A DNA stretch of 54,219 nt from contig NZ_AUHB01000021.1 of NCBI RefSeq assembly GCF_000422965.1, positions 1 through 54,219 on the forward strand. Direction: 5' to 3'. The position numbers were made by a program, and so were the translations under genes. Of this stretch, positions 26,995-35,616 are shown piece after piece (the first letter of the stretch is position 1; every line of letters starts with the position of its first letter). Below the pieces are notes generated by a model. That model made no database searches and was not told the origin of the DNA. It worked only from the letters and a program-made list of their open reading frames with translations. This stretch comes from Pleomorphomonas oryzae DSM 16300 (GTDB taxonomy: Bacteria > Pseudomonadota > Alphaproteobacteria > Rhizobiales > Pleomorphomonadaceae).

Positions 26995-27651
26995 CTACGC
27001 CGCGACCGGAGCGTCCTTTCCCTGAACTTTGGCGGCTTCGAGATAGGCCGTGCACATCAGCTTGAGCTGCCGCATCACCGCGTCGGCTTCGGCAATCGGC
27101 AGATGGCGCTCGAACACGCTGCGGACCGTGCCGAAGATGCTGGTCAACAGCGTCAGCACCACCGCCGACAGATCGGCGAAGGCGGCATCAGAGGCGCTGG
27201 CGAACATGGCGGTCGTGGCGGCATCGACCCTCTGGGCAAAGGCCTCGATCAGCGGCTCGTTGTCGATCTCCGCCACCGATCGATAAAGGGCATGGGTGAC
27301 CTCGACCCGTTCCGTCTTGGCAGCCCAATAGGTGGTCACCAGCGCTTCAACCATGCGGCCAATGGGTGCGCCGTGCTGCGCCCGGCAAGCTTCCTCCACC
27401 TCGCCGGCCAAAGCGTCGAGGTAGCGCTCGTTGAGCGCATAGAACAGCGCCTGCTTGTGCGGAAAATATTGGTACATCGTCCCAACGGAGACACCGGCCC
27501 GCTCGGCCACCCGCGTCGTGGTCAGGCGGCGCGGTCCGTCACTCACCAGAACCTGAATGGTCGCCTCGAAGATGGCGTCGAGCGTCACCGTCGCGCGCGC
27601 CTGACGCGGCTTTTTCCGCGGGGTTAGGTGGGGCGGCGGGCTCAAGGTCAA
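26995..27651 (-). CDS. TetR/AcrR family transcriptional regulator
   Basis: A 218-residue regulator. The N-terminal HTH region runs VTLDAIFEATIQVLVSDGPR, RLTTTRVAERAGVSVGTMY, QYFPHKQALFYALNERYL, the usual TetR pattern. The C-terminal ligand domain is helical and resembles the TetR_C group found near short-chain dehydrogenases. It is divergent from the SDR gene at 27723, 71 bases away, so the SDR is its most likely target. The ligand is unknown. Confidence 0.92.
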   Translation of the reverse strand: MTLSPPPHLTPRKKPRQARATVTLDAIFEATIQVLVSDGPRRLTTTRVAERAGVSVGTMYQYFPHKQALFYALNERYLDALAGEVEEACRAQHGAPIGRMVEALVTTYWAAKTERVEVTHALYRSVAEIDNEPLIEAFAQRVDAATTAMFASASDAAFADLSAVVLTLLTSIFGTVRSVFERHLPIAEADAVMRQLKLMCTAYLEAAKVQGKDAPVAA

Positions 27652-27722
27652 AAGCGAATCCTCAAACTGAATGATCCTTCATATCCTGATGCCCAATAAA
27701 CCCCAAGCCTTGAAGGATGATC

Positions 27723-28451
27723 ATGACCGACACACGCATTGCCCTCGTCACCGGCGCCAACAAGGGCATCGGGCTGGAGATCGCCCGCCAGTTGGCCGAG
27801 GTGGGCGTCTTCGTCCTCATCGGCGCCCGCGACGCCGATCGTGCCAGCGCCGCCGTGGCCGAGCTTGCTGTCCAGGGCCTGAAAGCCGAGGCCGTCCACA
27901 TCGATCTCAACGACAACGCAAGCATCAGAGCCGCCGCTGAAGCGATCCGGTCCCGTCACGGACGTCTCGATATTCTCGTCAACAACGCCGGCATCGTCCA
28001 CGCCGAGGACGGGCCGCCGACATCGGCATCGCCCGACGCCGCGCGCCAGATCATGGAGACCAACTTTATCGGCACACTCCAGGTGACGCAGGCCATGCTG
28101 CCGCTCTTGCGCCTGTCGCCGGCGGCGCGCATCGTCAACCTGTCGAGCTCGCTGGGATCGCTGACGGTGAATGGCGATCTGACCTCGCCTTATTATGCCG
28201 CGCGCCTCATCGGCTACAACGCCTCCAAGGCGGCGCTCAACATGCTGACGGTGCAGCTCGCCCAGGAGCTGCGCGGCACGGCGATCGTCGTCAACTCGGT
28301 CAGTCCCGGCTATGTGAAGACCGACCTCACCGGCCACACCGGCTTCATGACGCCCGAGGAAGGGGCGAGATTGCCGGTCAAATATGCGCTACTCGACGAG
28401 GATGCGGTGTCCGGCCGCTTCGTCGAGGCCAGCGGCGACACGCCGTGGTAA
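27723..28451 (+). CDS. Short-chain dehydrogenase/reductase (SDR)
   Basis: A 242-residue classical SDR oxidoreductase. It has IALVTGANKGIGLEIARQLA (cofactor loop TGxxxGIG), LIGARDADRAS (the Arg suggests NADP preference), LDILVNNAGIVHAEDG, and IVNLSSSLGSL with the catalytic Ser. The catalytic Tyr-Lys pair is GYNASKAAL, and VNSVSPGYVKTDLTG follows. It resembles carbonyl-reductase-like SDRs. The start at 27723 is preceded by GAAGGA; an ATG two codons earlier is possible. It is followed by the second structured element, then the convergent hemF. Confidence 0.92.
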   Translation: MTDTRIALVTGANKGIGLEIARQLAEVGVFVLIGARDADRASAAVAELAVQGLKAEAVHIDLNDNASIRAAAEAIRSRHGRLDILVNNAGIVHAEDGPPTSASPDAARQIMETNFIGTLQVTQAMLPLLRLSPAARIVNLSSSLGSLTVNGDLTSPYYAARLIGYNASKAALNMLTVQLAQELRGTAIVVNSVSPGYVKTDLTGHTGFMTPEEGARLPVKYALLDEDAVSGRFVEASGDTPW

Positions 28452-28457
28452 GGCGTC

Positions 28458-28601
28458 AGAGCCAGACCTGAAACTCGCTGGAGCGAGGCAGCTGGCGACG
28501 GGTTCGAGAACCGGAGCGGAGCGGACTTAACGTCCGTGAGCACCGGAAGTGCAGAAGACTAAGCCAGATGTCCGCCCCAGTAGAGTTTCGGGTCTGGCTC
28601 T
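28458..28601 (+). ncRNA. Candidate structured RNA element, copy 2 (SDR/hemF junction)
   Basis: AGAGCCAGACC (28458-28468) pairs perfectly with GGTCTGGCTCT (28591-28601). GAAACTC (28470-28476) pairs with GAGTTTC (28583-28589), and CTGG (28478-28481) with CCAG (28577-28580). The core CCGGAGCGGAGCGGAC with its GTCCGT hairpin and GAGCACCGGAAG are as in copy 1 at 2531. The outer arms differ from copy 1 but stay complementary. The 3' end touches the hemF stop codon on the other strand. Confidence 0.55.
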
Positions 28602-29518
28602 CACGGCCACTTGGCGAGCGGCGGCATCGACGACAGGATGCTGTCGACGTTGCCGCCGGTCTTCAGGCCGAACACCGTGCCGCGATCGTAGAGCAGGTTG
28701 AACTCGACGTAACGGCCGCGCCGCACCAGTTGTTCGTCGCGCTCGGCGGCCGTCCAGGGCGTGCGCATGTTGGCGCGGACGAGGCGCGGATAGATATCGA
28801 GGAAGGCAAGGCCGAGATCGCGCGTATAGGCGAAGTCCGCTGCCCAGCCGGCATCGGAATGCAGATAGTCGTAGAAAACGCCGCCGACGCCGCGCGTCTC
28901 ACCCCGGTGCTTCAGGAAGAAATACTCGTCGCACCACGCCTTGTAGTCCGCATAGTCGATATGGGGATGGGCGGCGGTGGCCGCCTTCATCGCCGCGTGA
29001 AAGGCTATGGTATCGGGGTCTTCCTGGCTGCGGCGGGCATCGAGCATCGGCGTCAGATCGGCGCCGCCGCCGAACCATTGGCGGGTCGTCACCACCATGC
29101 GGGTGTTCATGTGGACGGCCGGCACATGCGGGTTCTGCATATGGGCGATCAGCGAAATACCGCCGGCCCAGAAACGCGGATCTTCCTCGGCGCCGGGCAT
29201 CTGCGCCCGAAATTCCGGGGCGAATTCGCCATGAACGGTGGAGACGTGGACACCGACCTTTTCAAAGACGCCGCCCCGCATCAGGCTCATGACGCCGCCG
29301 CCACCCGGTGCACCGGTGTGGTCGGTGCGCTGCCAAGGCGTCCTCACGAAACGGCCCGGCTCCACCCCGGCCGCAGCGGCGCCTTCGGCCTCGATGCCCT
29401 CGAAAACGGCGCAGATGCGGTCGCGAAGCTCTGCGAACCAATCGGAGGCAAGCGCCTTCTTGCCCTCGATATCGGGCGGCAGCGCGGTCGGTGCGAGAGA
29501 GGCGGCGCTGGTCGGCAT
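28601..29518 (-). CDS. hemF: Oxygen-dependent coproporphyrinogen-III oxidase HemF
   Basis: Converts coproporphyrinogen III to protoporphyrinogen IX with O2 in haem synthesis. The 305-residue product has [58 protein letters not shown] and [13 protein letters not shown]. Near the end are [20 protein letters not shown] and [14 protein letters not shown]. All are HemF family blocks, and the length is normal. The stop is at the edge of the structured element shared with the convergent SDR gene. It is one of several haem-related genes in the window, along with the cytochromes at 44-51 kb. Confidence 0.97.
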   Translation of the reverse strand: MPTSAASLAPTALPPDIEGKKALASDWFAELRDRICAVFEGIEAEGAAAAGVEPGRFVRTPWQRTDHTGAPGGGGVMSLMRGGVFEKVGVHVSTVHGEFAPEFRAQMPGAEEDPRFWAGGISLIAHMQNPHVPAVHMNTRMVVTTRQWFGGGADLTPMLDARRSQEDPDTIAFHAAMKAATAAHPHIDYADYKAWCDEYFFLKHRGETRGVGGVFYDYLHSDAGWAADFAYTRDLGLAFLDIYPRLVRANMRTPWTAAERDEQLVRRGRYVEFNLLYDRGTVFGLKTGGNVDSILSSMPPLAKWP

Positions 29519-29632
29519 GAACGATCACTCCGGTTTCACGGAGCGTGATTTAGGCGCTTTCACCCTGCCTTGCCAAGCGCCGAGGCGAGGCGACAGTCAC
29601 ACTGCCACCCCTCCTCGGTCTGTAGCCTCTCG

Positions 29633-30106
29633 TCAATAAGGCGACCGGCAGCGCTGGCGCGGACCGCGATTCGGCTGGAACGTATCGCTGTAGGGGTCGT
29701 AGGAGCGATAGCGCGCCTGACACCAACGCACGTGGTCGGGCGGCATTGCATAGCTTGGCTGCGGCCGGGGTGCCTGCTGGGCGGCCATACCGCCGATGAT
29801 CGCAGCGCCAAGGCCGAAAGCGGCCAGTGGATACCACCAGCCATCATTACCGCGGCGATAGCCGGGACGGTAATAATCGTAGCCGCGGTGGCCGTGCCAA
29901 TAGCGATAGTTGTCCCTGGAATCCCGATAGTGCCGATAACTGGGGCGGTCACGACACATGTTGCCGTCCAGGCAGACCACTTGCACCTTTTCAACTTGAG
30001 CGGGCTGACCGCCGCCGATGGCCGGAATGGGAAACGCCTGAACAGGCGCCACTGCGGTAATTGCCATGACGGCGGAAAGGGCTGTGGCGGCGATTGTCTT
30101 GATCAT
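29633..30106 (-). CDS. BA14K family exported protein
   Basis: A 157-residue protein with an N-terminal signal peptide ([19 protein letters not shown], cleavage near VQAFP). A Tyr/Arg/His-rich middle ([18 protein letters not shown]) and a hydrophobic stretch, [19 protein letters not shown], follow. The C-terminal domain [20 protein letters not shown] ending RCRSPY is the hallmark of the Brucella BA14K family, small exported proteins with lectin-like or envelope roles. ATG 30106 has GGAGG upstream; an earlier ATG would put residues ahead of the signal peptide. The family is almost restricted to Hyphomicrobiales. Confidence 0.9.
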   Translation of the reverse strand: MIKTIAATALSAVMAITAVAPVQAFPIPAIGGGQPAQVEKVQVVCLDGNMCRDRPSYRHYRDSRDNYRYWHGHRGYDYYRPGYRRGNDGWWYPLAAFGLGAAIIGGMAAQQAPRPQPSYAMPPDHVRWCQARYRSYDPYSDTFQPNRGPRQRCRSPY

Positions 30107-30181
30107 GACGGGGCCTCCTCGGCTATTCATGTCTGTTAAACGCGGCACGCCTATGGCCGGTTCCGCCCCATCGCCTATAAG

Positions 30182-30835
30182 CTATTCATCATACTCGTAT
30201 TGGGCGATCGTCCACGGCTCGGCCCGACCGGCCTCGACCCATTCGGAATAGGCCGGCAATGTCCTGATAGAGTCCATATAGGCCTCAGTCTCGGCATCGA
30301 CCACCCAGGAATAGGTGGTGAACCGGCCGACCACCGGCGCATACATGGCGTCCGCCGCCGAAAAGGCGCCATAGAGGAAAGGCCCATCCTGGCCGAAGCG
30401 CTGGCGCGCTTCCTTCCACAGGGCAAAGATGCGCTTTGCGTCCTCGAGCGCCGAGCCGTCGCCGCGCAACTTCCACGCATAGGTCCGGCGCCAGTTGGCA
30501 CCGTAGTCGCGGCGAAGATTCTGAAAGCCGGCGTGCATCTCGGCCGCCGCCGATCGCGCATGCGCCCGCGCCGCCGAGTCCGTCGGCCAGATGCCACGGT
30601 CGGGGAATTTCTCGGCGACATATTCGATGATGGCGAGGCTTTCCCAGACGGTGATATCGCCGTCGATCAGGCAGGGTACCTTGCCGGTCGGCGATATCCT
30701 GAAAATGGCTTCCTTCCAGCCGTCGACATACATCGGCTGCACGATCTCCTCGAAGGGAATACCGAAATGCCTGAGCACCAGCCAGGCGCGCTGCGACCAG
30801 GACGAATAACCCTTGTTGGCAATGAGGAGTTTCAT
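30182..30835 (-). CDS. Glutathione S-transferase family protein
   Basis: A 217-residue cytosolic GST. The N-terminal thioredoxin-like domain has LLIANKGYSSWSQRAWLVL, SPTGKVPCLIDGDITVWES (cis-Pro and the glutathione-contacting E-S pair) and IIEYVAEKFPD. The helical C-terminal domain includes RFGQDGPFLYGAFSAADAMY, which holds the N-capping box region. The GYSSWS motif is shared by a GST subgroup common in alphaproteobacteria. The start at 30835 has GGAGAG upstream, and an earlier ATG has no site. The substrate is unknown. Confidence 0.9.
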   Translation of the reverse strand: MKLLIANKGYSSWSQRAWLVLRHFGIPFEEIVQPMYVDGWKEAIFRISPTGKVPCLIDGDITVWESLAIIEYVAEKFPDRGIWPTDSAARAHARSAAAEMHAGFQNLRRDYGANWRRTYAWKLRGDGSALEDAKRIFALWKEARQRFGQDGPFLYGAFSAADAMYAPVVGRFTTYSWVVDAETEAYMDSIRTLPAYSEWVEAGRAEPWTIAQYEYDE

Positions 30836-30922
30836 GTCATCTCTCCAGAATTGATCGCCCAAGGATCGGAGCGAAAGCCCGTCCCGTCCAACGCATTTCA
30901 GTGATGTCGCCGATCACCGCCG

Positions 30923-31387
30923 CTACAGCTTCGGCAGACCACCCGTTTGCCTGAGCGCTTCGCCCATGATCATGGCGGCCGATAGCGCCACATTGATCGA
31001 CCGGACGCCCGGCCGCATCGGGATGACGATCCGGCCGTCGGCCCGCGTGTGCACCGCTTCCGGGACGCCCGCCGACTCCCGTCCCATCAGCACGATGTCG
31101 CCATCCCGAAAAGAATAGTCGGCATAGGGCACCGACCCCTGGGTCGTCGCCAACACCAGCCGGCGCCCTGCCCCCGTGGCGAAGGTCTCGAAATCCGCCC
31201 AGCCGACATGCCGGACCACCGTCGCCAGCTCGATATAATCCATGCCAGCCCGCTTGAGGTTGCGGTCGGACATGTCGAAGCCCGCGGGACCGATGACATG
31301 CAGCGTCGTGCCGAGGCAGGCGGCGAGCCGGATCAGCGTTCCGGTGTTCTGGGCGATGTCCGGCTGATAGAGAGCAAGGTCGATCAT
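30923..31387 (-). CDS. trmL: tRNA (cytidine/uridine(34)-2'-O)-methyltransferase TrmL
   Basis: SPOUT-class (trefoil knot) methyltransferase that 2'-O-methylates the wobble base of certain tRNA-Leu species. The 154-residue product begins MIDLALYQPDIAQNTGTLIR with the conserved Asn-Thr-Gly. It has VIGPAGFDMSDRNLKRAGMDY and, in the knot, LMGRESAGVPEAV, MRPGVRSINVALSAAMIM. I chose ATG 31387 because the family starts there; an earlier ATG adds 19 unconserved residues. In many relatives this gene sits next to petABC. Here petA is about 16.6 kb away, across accessory genes. Confidence 0.92.
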   Translation of the reverse strand: MIDLALYQPDIAQNTGTLIRLAACLGTTLHVIGPAGFDMSDRNLKRAGMDYIELATVVRHVGWADFETFATGAGRRLVLATTQGSVPYADYSFRDGDIVLMGRESAGVPEAVHTRADGRIVIPMRPGVRSINVALSAAMIMGEALRQTGGLPKL

Positions 31388-31729
31388 CAACGATTCCGAT
31401 GGATTTCGATCGATTGAGGTGATGGAGAGTGGCTTTTCTGCCACCCTCTTTGAATCGTCTTACGGCGCCGGCATCCAATTGGTTGCACTGAATGTCTCTT
31501 CTGCTACCGTGTCGGCGCTCCAGTCACAAGGAGGAGCGTTGAATGGTGGTTCTCTTCTATAAAGTCTGACCCGGCCGAGCCGATTTTTCTGGCTTGCACG
31601 CCCGATGTCAGTTTTGGACCGCGCCCGCACGGCGCGCGCCGTCCCGAACCCCTTCGCCCCCTATTCCACCTCTAGCACTCCGCCGCGGTCATTCCGGCCG
31701 CCGGCTCATCGCCTCCATTCGGTGCTACT
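31388..31729. other. Intergenic leader region between trmL and ABC exporter 1
   Basis: This 342-base divergent region holds the 8-codon leader ORF at 31543-31569. Right after it, CGGC-CGA-GCCG (31572-31582) is followed by ATTTTT, a very short terminator-like hairpin. The rest (31600-31700) is C-rich and shows no gene. Confidence 0.5.
31543..31569 (+). CDS. Putative leader peptide ORF, MVVLFYKV
   Basis: AAGGAGGAG, a near-perfect Shine-Dalgarno, lies 5-12 bases before an ATG that opens only eight codons (MVVLFYKV) and then TGA. It is 161 bases upstream of the ABC exporter start on the same strand. Two bases after its stop is a 4-base-stem hairpin followed by five T residues. Strong initiation for so short a frame suggests that its translation, rather than its product, matters, as in attenuation leaders. 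This is inference; the hairpin is weak and no relative is known to me. Confidence 0.4.
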   Translation: MVVLFYKV

Positions 31730-33610
31730 ATGTTTGCCTTCTTTGAACGTTTGATCGACCCCTATGCCAAGGGGCCGGGCGGCCAACCGCCCGACCGCCT
31801 CATCCCCTTTTACTGGCACTATCTCCGGCAGGTCTGGCCGAGCTTTGCCGCCGTCATGGTGGTGGGCTTCTTTGTCGCACTGATCGAAGTGTCGATCTTC
31901 CGCTACATCGGCGCCATTGTCGACTATCTCAGCAACACCCCGCCCGCCGAGGTGATGTCGCGCCACGGCTGGGAATTCCTTGGCATGGGCGCGGTGATCC
32001 TGATCGCGCGCCCGGTGTTTCAGACCCTGCACGATCTCCTGATCCACCAGACCATCGCGCCCGGCGTCACCAACCTGATCCGCTGGCAGAACCACCGCTA
32101 TGTGCTTCGCCAGTCGATCGCTTTCTTCAACAACGACTTCGCCGGCCGCGTCGCCAACAAGATCATCCAGACCGGCCCGTCCTTGCGTGAATCGACCACG
32201 CAGGCGGCGGATGCCCTGTGGTTCGTGCTGATCTACACGGTGTCGGCGCTGGTGCTGTTCGCCGAGGCGGACATGCGCCTTGCGATCCCGCTCATCATCT
32301 GGATCGCCGCCTACCTCCTGGTGCTCCGGCGGTTCATTCCGCGCATCGCCCGCAAGTCCGAGGAGATGTCGGAGGCGCGCTCGCTGCTCACCGGCCGCGT
32401 GGTCGACAGCTACACCAACGTTCACACGGTGAAGCTGTTCGCCCATGCCGAACGTGAGGACGACTTCGCCCGCGAGGCGCTGCAGGACCATACCTCGGTC
32501 TTCTACGCCCAGCAGCGGCTGATCACGTCCATGACCATGTCGCTGACGAGCATCAACAGCCTGCTGATGGTCATCACCGGCGCCCTGGCGGTCTGGCTGT
32601 TCATGCAGGGTGCGGTCACCACCGGCGCCATCGCCCTGATCGGCGGTCTGGTCGTCCGCATCATCAACATGTCCGGCTGGATCATGTGGGAGCTGACCGG
32701 CATCTTCGAGAACATCGGTACCGTCCAGGACGGCATCGCCACCATCTCGAAGCCGCAGACGGTGATCGATGGCAAGGACGCCAAGCCGCTGGTCGTTACC
32801 GGCGGCGGCATCGAGTTCGACCGCGTCGCCTTCCACTACGGCAAGGCGAAGGGTGCGCTCGACGGCGTCAGCCTGACCATCGCGCCGGGCGAGAAGATCG
32901 GCCTCGTCGGCCCCTCGGGCGCCGGCAAGTCGACGCTGGTCAACGTGCTCCTGCGTCTCTACGACATCGAAAGTGGCGCCATCCGCATCGATGGCCAGAA
33001 CATCGCCGCCGTCACGCAGAACTCGCTGCGCGCGGCAATCGGTGTGGTCACGCAGGACACCTCGCTTCTCCACCGGTCCATCCGCGATAACATCAAGTAT
33101 GGCCGGCCCGAAGCGAGCGACGAGGAGATGGTGGCGGCCGCCCGCATGGCGCACGCCGACGGCTTCATCCCCGACCTCGTCGACAACCGGGGCCGTGCCG
33201 GCTTCGATGCCCATGTCGGCGAACGTGGCGTCAAGCTCTCCGGCGGGCAGCGCCAGCGCGTCGCCATCGCCCGCGTGCTTCTGAAGAACGCGCCGATCCT
33301 CGTCCTCGACGAGGCGACCTCGGCGCTGGACTCGGATGTCGAGGCGGCGATCCAGGAAAGCCTCGGCGCGTTGATGGAAGGCAAGACGGTGATTGCCATC
33401 GCCCACCGCCTCTCCACCATCGCCCGCATGGACCGGCTGGTGGTGATGGACGGCGGCCGCATCGTCGAGATGGGCAGCCACTCCGACCTCGTCGCCAAGG
33501 GTGGCCTCTACGCCGGCCTGTGGAGCCGCCAGACCGGCGGTTTCCTGGTCGACGAAAGCGAAGCCTCCACTCCAAAGGTCGCGGACTTCTTGGACAAGGC
33601 GGACGCGTGA
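31730..33610 (+). CDS. ABC exporter 1 (fused membrane and ATPase domains)
   Basis: A 626-residue half-transporter of the type I exporter fold (MsbA/multidrug type). It has six membrane helices in residues 1 to about 330, then the ATPase domain. Walker A is GPSGAGKSTL, the Q-loop region is IGVVTQDTSLLHRSIRDNI, the signature is LSGGQRQR, Walker B is ILVLDEATSALDSD and the H-loop is IAHRLST. All catalytic residues are present. The ATPase half is nearly identical to that of the exporter at 36828-38741, while the membrane halves differ clearly. The substrate is unknown. An 8-codon leader ORF precedes it. A strong hairpin at 33618 follows. Confidence 0.93.
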   Translation: MFAFFERLIDPYAKGPGGQPPDRLIPFYWHYLRQVWPSFAAVMVVGFFVALIEVSIFRYIGAIVDYLSNTPPAEVMSRHGWEFLGMGAVILIARPVFQTLHDLLIHQTIAPGVTNLIRWQNHRYVLRQSIAFFNNDFAGRVANKIIQTGPSLRESTTQAADALWFVLIYTVSALVLFAEADMRLAIPLIIWIAAYLLVLRRFIPRIARKSEEMSEARSLLTGRVVDSYTNVHTVKLFAHAEREDDFAREALQDHTSVFYAQQRLITSMTMSLTSINSLLMVITGALAVWLFMQGAVTTGAIALIGGLVVRIINMSGWIMWELTGIFENIGTVQDGIATISKPQTVIDGKDAKPLVVTGGGIEFDRVAFHYGKAKGALDGVSLTIAPGEKIGLVGPSGAGKSTLVNVLLRLYDIESGAIRIDGQNIAAVTQNSLRAAIGVVTQDTSLLHRSIRDNIKYGRPEASDEEMVAAARMAHADGFIPDLVDNRGRAGFDAHVGERGVKLSGGQRQRVAIARVLLKNAPILVLDEATSALDSDVEAAIQESLGALMEGKTVIAIAHRLSTIARMDRLVVMDGGRIVEMGSHSDLVAKGGLYAGLWSRQTGGFLVDESEASTPKVADFLDKADA

Positions 33611-33617
33611 AAGCAAA

Positions 33618-33654
33618 CCACCCGCCCGGAAAACCAGCGTTTCCGGGCGGGTGG
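33618..33654. terminator. Strong hairpin between convergent exporter 1 and MFS genes
   Basis: A perfect 15-base stem pairs CCACCCGCCCGGAAA (33618-33632) with TTTCCGGGCGGGTGG (33640-33654). On the minus strand it is followed by TTTGCTTTC. It probably serves both convergent genes. Confidence 0.7.
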
Positions 33655-33695
33655 CAAAAGCGGACAAGAGACGGCCGAAGACGCCCCTAGGCGTT

Positions 33696-34907
33696 TTACG
33701 CTGGCGCCAGCGCCCCTTCCTGCCTTGTCGGGAACGGCCGGAAGGTGAGCAGGATCAGGGCGGCGGCGAGGCCCATGCCGCAGGAGGCGATGTACATCAG
33801 CGCGTAGCCGTTGAAGTGGTCGTAGATCATGCCGCCCACCAGCGGGCCGGTGGACATGCCGAGGCTGCCGGCCATCGCCGTGCCGCCCATGATGGTACCC
33901 ATCATCTTCAGCGGGAAGTTCTCGCGGATGATCACCGCGTAGAGCGGCATGGTGCCGGCGTACATCATGCCGACGAACATGGCCACCGCATAGAAGCCGC
34001 CGAGCTGGCTGACGAAGGCATAGGAGAGCACGCCGAAGGCCTGTGCCAGCAATCCCAGGACGAGAACGCGCTGGGCGCCGAACCGGTCGCCGGCCAGGCC
34101 GAAGCCGATGCGGCCGAACATGCCGGCAAAACCCTCGACGCTGTAGATCGATACGGCGGCGATCATCGGGATGCCGCAGGTCACCGCATAGCTCACCGTG
34201 TGGAAGATCGGGCCGGAGTGAGTGGCACAGCAGAAGAAGTTGGCCAGCATCAGCGTGATGAACTGCGGCGACAGCACCGCCTGTCGCACCGTCATGTCTG
34301 CTTGCGGCTCGTTTGCCGCCATCTGGGGATGGGTGCCCTCCAGCGCCGGCGGACGGCGGACCAGCAGCGACACGGGGATCATCAGCGCGGCGGTGATGCC
34401 GGCGATGATCAGCATGGAGGTGCGCCAGTCGTGGAGTGTGACCAGCCACGCCGCGAACGGCGCCATGGTCAGCGGCGCCATGCCCATGCCGGCGGAGACG
34501 AGCGACACGGCAAGGCTGCGCTGCGTATCGAACCAGCCGGTGACGCAGGCCATCATCGGCGCGAAGACCGCCGCTGTGGCCGCGCCGACCAGCAGGCCGA
34601 AGGTGAACTGAAACTCGATCAGCGATGTCGCCCGGCTGGCAAGCGCCAGGCTGCCGGCCAGCACCACCGAACCCGTGAGCACGACGGGCCGAGGCCCGAA
34701 CCGGTCGGACAGGCCGCCCCACGCCATGCTGGCCACCGCCATGGCCAGGAAGCCGACAGTCATCGCCGTGGATATGCCGGTGACGGACCAGCCGGTCTCC
34801 TTCGACATCGGCTGCAGGAAGACGGGCAGCGAGAACATGGCACCGATGGCGACGCAGCCCAGAAGACCGCCCGCCGCGACGATGACCCAGCGATAGGAAT
34901 GGTTCAT
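33696..34907 (-). CDS. MFS transporter, OFA-like
   Basis: A 403-residue twelve-helix facilitator. It has FSLPVFLQPMSKETGW and GWSVTGISTAMTVGFLAMAV near the N-terminus, GGLSDRFGPRPVVLTGS (loop 2-3 motif) and FGLLVGAATAAVFAPMMACV. The second-half segments GRIGFGLAGDRFGAQRVLVL and GPLVGGMIYDHF follow. The pattern is that of the oxalate/formate and monocarboxylate branch of MFS; the substrate is not known. ATG 34907 has GGGGGA in front. An in-frame TTG four codons earlier would overlap that site. It is convergent with ABC exporter 1. Confidence 0.88.
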   Translation of the reverse strand: MNHSYRWVIVAAGGLLGCVAIGAMFSLPVFLQPMSKETGWSVTGISTAMTVGFLAMAVASMAWGGLSDRFGPRPVVLTGSVVLAGSLALASRATSLIEFQFTFGLLVGAATAAVFAPMMACVTGWFDTQRSLAVSLVSAGMGMAPLTMAPFAAWLVTLHDWRTSMLIIAGITAALMIPVSLLVRRPPALEGTHPQMAANEPQADMTVRQAVLSPQFITLMLANFFCCATHSGPIFHTVSYAVTCGIPMIAAVSIYSVEGFAGMFGRIGFGLAGDRFGAQRVLVLGLLAQAFGVLSYAFVSQLGGFYAVAMFVGMMYAGTMPLYAVIIRENFPLKMMGTIMGGTAMAGSLGMSTGPLVGGMIYDHFNGYALMYIASCGMGLAAALILLTFRPFPTRQEGALAPA

Positions 34908-34982
34908 TCGTTCCCCCAACGGCAGCGCCCGACGCCAGTCATGCGTCGGCGCGCGCCTGATATTTTCCCAGGTATCTCCCGA

Positions 34983-35429
34983 TCAGCCCTGCTGCGGCTT
35001 CCAGTCGGGTGAAGGCATGACGTTGATCATCCAGGGGATGCCGAACTTGTCGATCAGCGAGCCGAAGCCCGGCGACCAGAAGGTTTCCTGGAACGGCATC
35101 ACTGCCTTGCCACCCGCGGAAAGCTCGGTGTACCAGCGCTGCGCCTCGGCTTTGTCCTGGGTGTGCAGGGTCACGTCGAAACCGTTCTTGGGCTTGTCGA
35201 TATTCTTGGCCCATTCAACGTCCATGTCGGCGCCCATCAACGACTGATCGCCAACATCGAGCCAGCAATGCATCAGCCAGGTCTTGTACTTCTCGTCGGT
35301 AATCGGCATGCCCGGCGGGGCGTCGGCATAGGTCATGGCGGCCTTGATCTTGCCGCCAAGCACCTTGGCGTAAAACTCGAATGCCTCGCGGCACTGGCCC
35401 TGAAAACTCAAGCTGGTCACGATCTTCAT
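34983..35429 (-). CDS. VOC family protein, PhnB-like
   Basis: A 148-residue VOC protein of the PhnB/3-demethylubiquinone-9-methyltransferase-like group. It has IVTSLSFQGQCREAFEFYAK, PITDEKYKTWLMHCWLDVGD and LMGADMDVEW. A long middle follows (FDVTLHTQDKAEAQRWYTEL), then FWSPGFGSLIDKFGIPWMIN near the C-terminus, typical of this group. The function is not established. ATG 35429 has AGGAGAG upstream. It is divergent from a MarR gene with two palindromes in between, so MarR control is likely. Confidence 0.88.
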   Translation of the reverse strand: MKIVTSLSFQGQCREAFEFYAKVLGGKIKAAMTYADAPPGMPITDEKYKTWLMHCWLDVGDQSLMGADMDVEWAKNIDKPKNGFDVTLHTQDKAEAQRWYTELSAGGKAVMPFQETFWSPGFGSLIDKFGIPWMINVMPSPDWKPQQG

Positions 35430-35537
35430 GGGTCTCTCCTCTCCAAAACCGGAATTTGCTTTCCCTGGATTTGCCTTGGCGGGGCGCAACGCGCCCGGCG
35501 AACGCGGTCCTACCCTCCGCGCCCTGTTCGCCGCGCC

Positions 35538-35555
35538 GATATCGCCTGCGATATC
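35538..35555. promoter_or_regulatory. Second palindrome in the VOC/marR intergenic region
   Basis: GATATCGC (35538-35545) and GCGATATC (35548-35555) form a perfect inverted repeat with 2-base spacer, 20 bases upstream of the better palindrome at 35574. It may be a further regulator site on the VOC gene side. Confidence 0.45.
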
Positions 35556-35557
35556 CA

Positions 35558-35591
35558 TTGACGCGTCATCATCTACGTTGATATCAACGTA
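35558..35591 (+). promoter_or_regulatory. marR promoter with perfect 18-base palindromic operator
   Basis: TTGACG (35558-35563), a 17-base spacer and ATATCA (35581-35586) form a plausible promoter for marR. TACGTTGATATCAACGTA (35574-35591) is a perfect palindrome covering the -10. Perfect dyads of this size overlapping the promoter are typical MarR-family operators. Confidence 0.65.
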
Positions 35592-35616
35592 AAAGTACCC
35601 CGGATGTCAACCCCAA

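Noticed and set aside
31706-33667. 653-codon open frame antisense to ABC exporter 1
   Set aside because: Composition typical of an antisense shadow, no recognisable motifs. The plus-strand exporter has all catalytic motifs.
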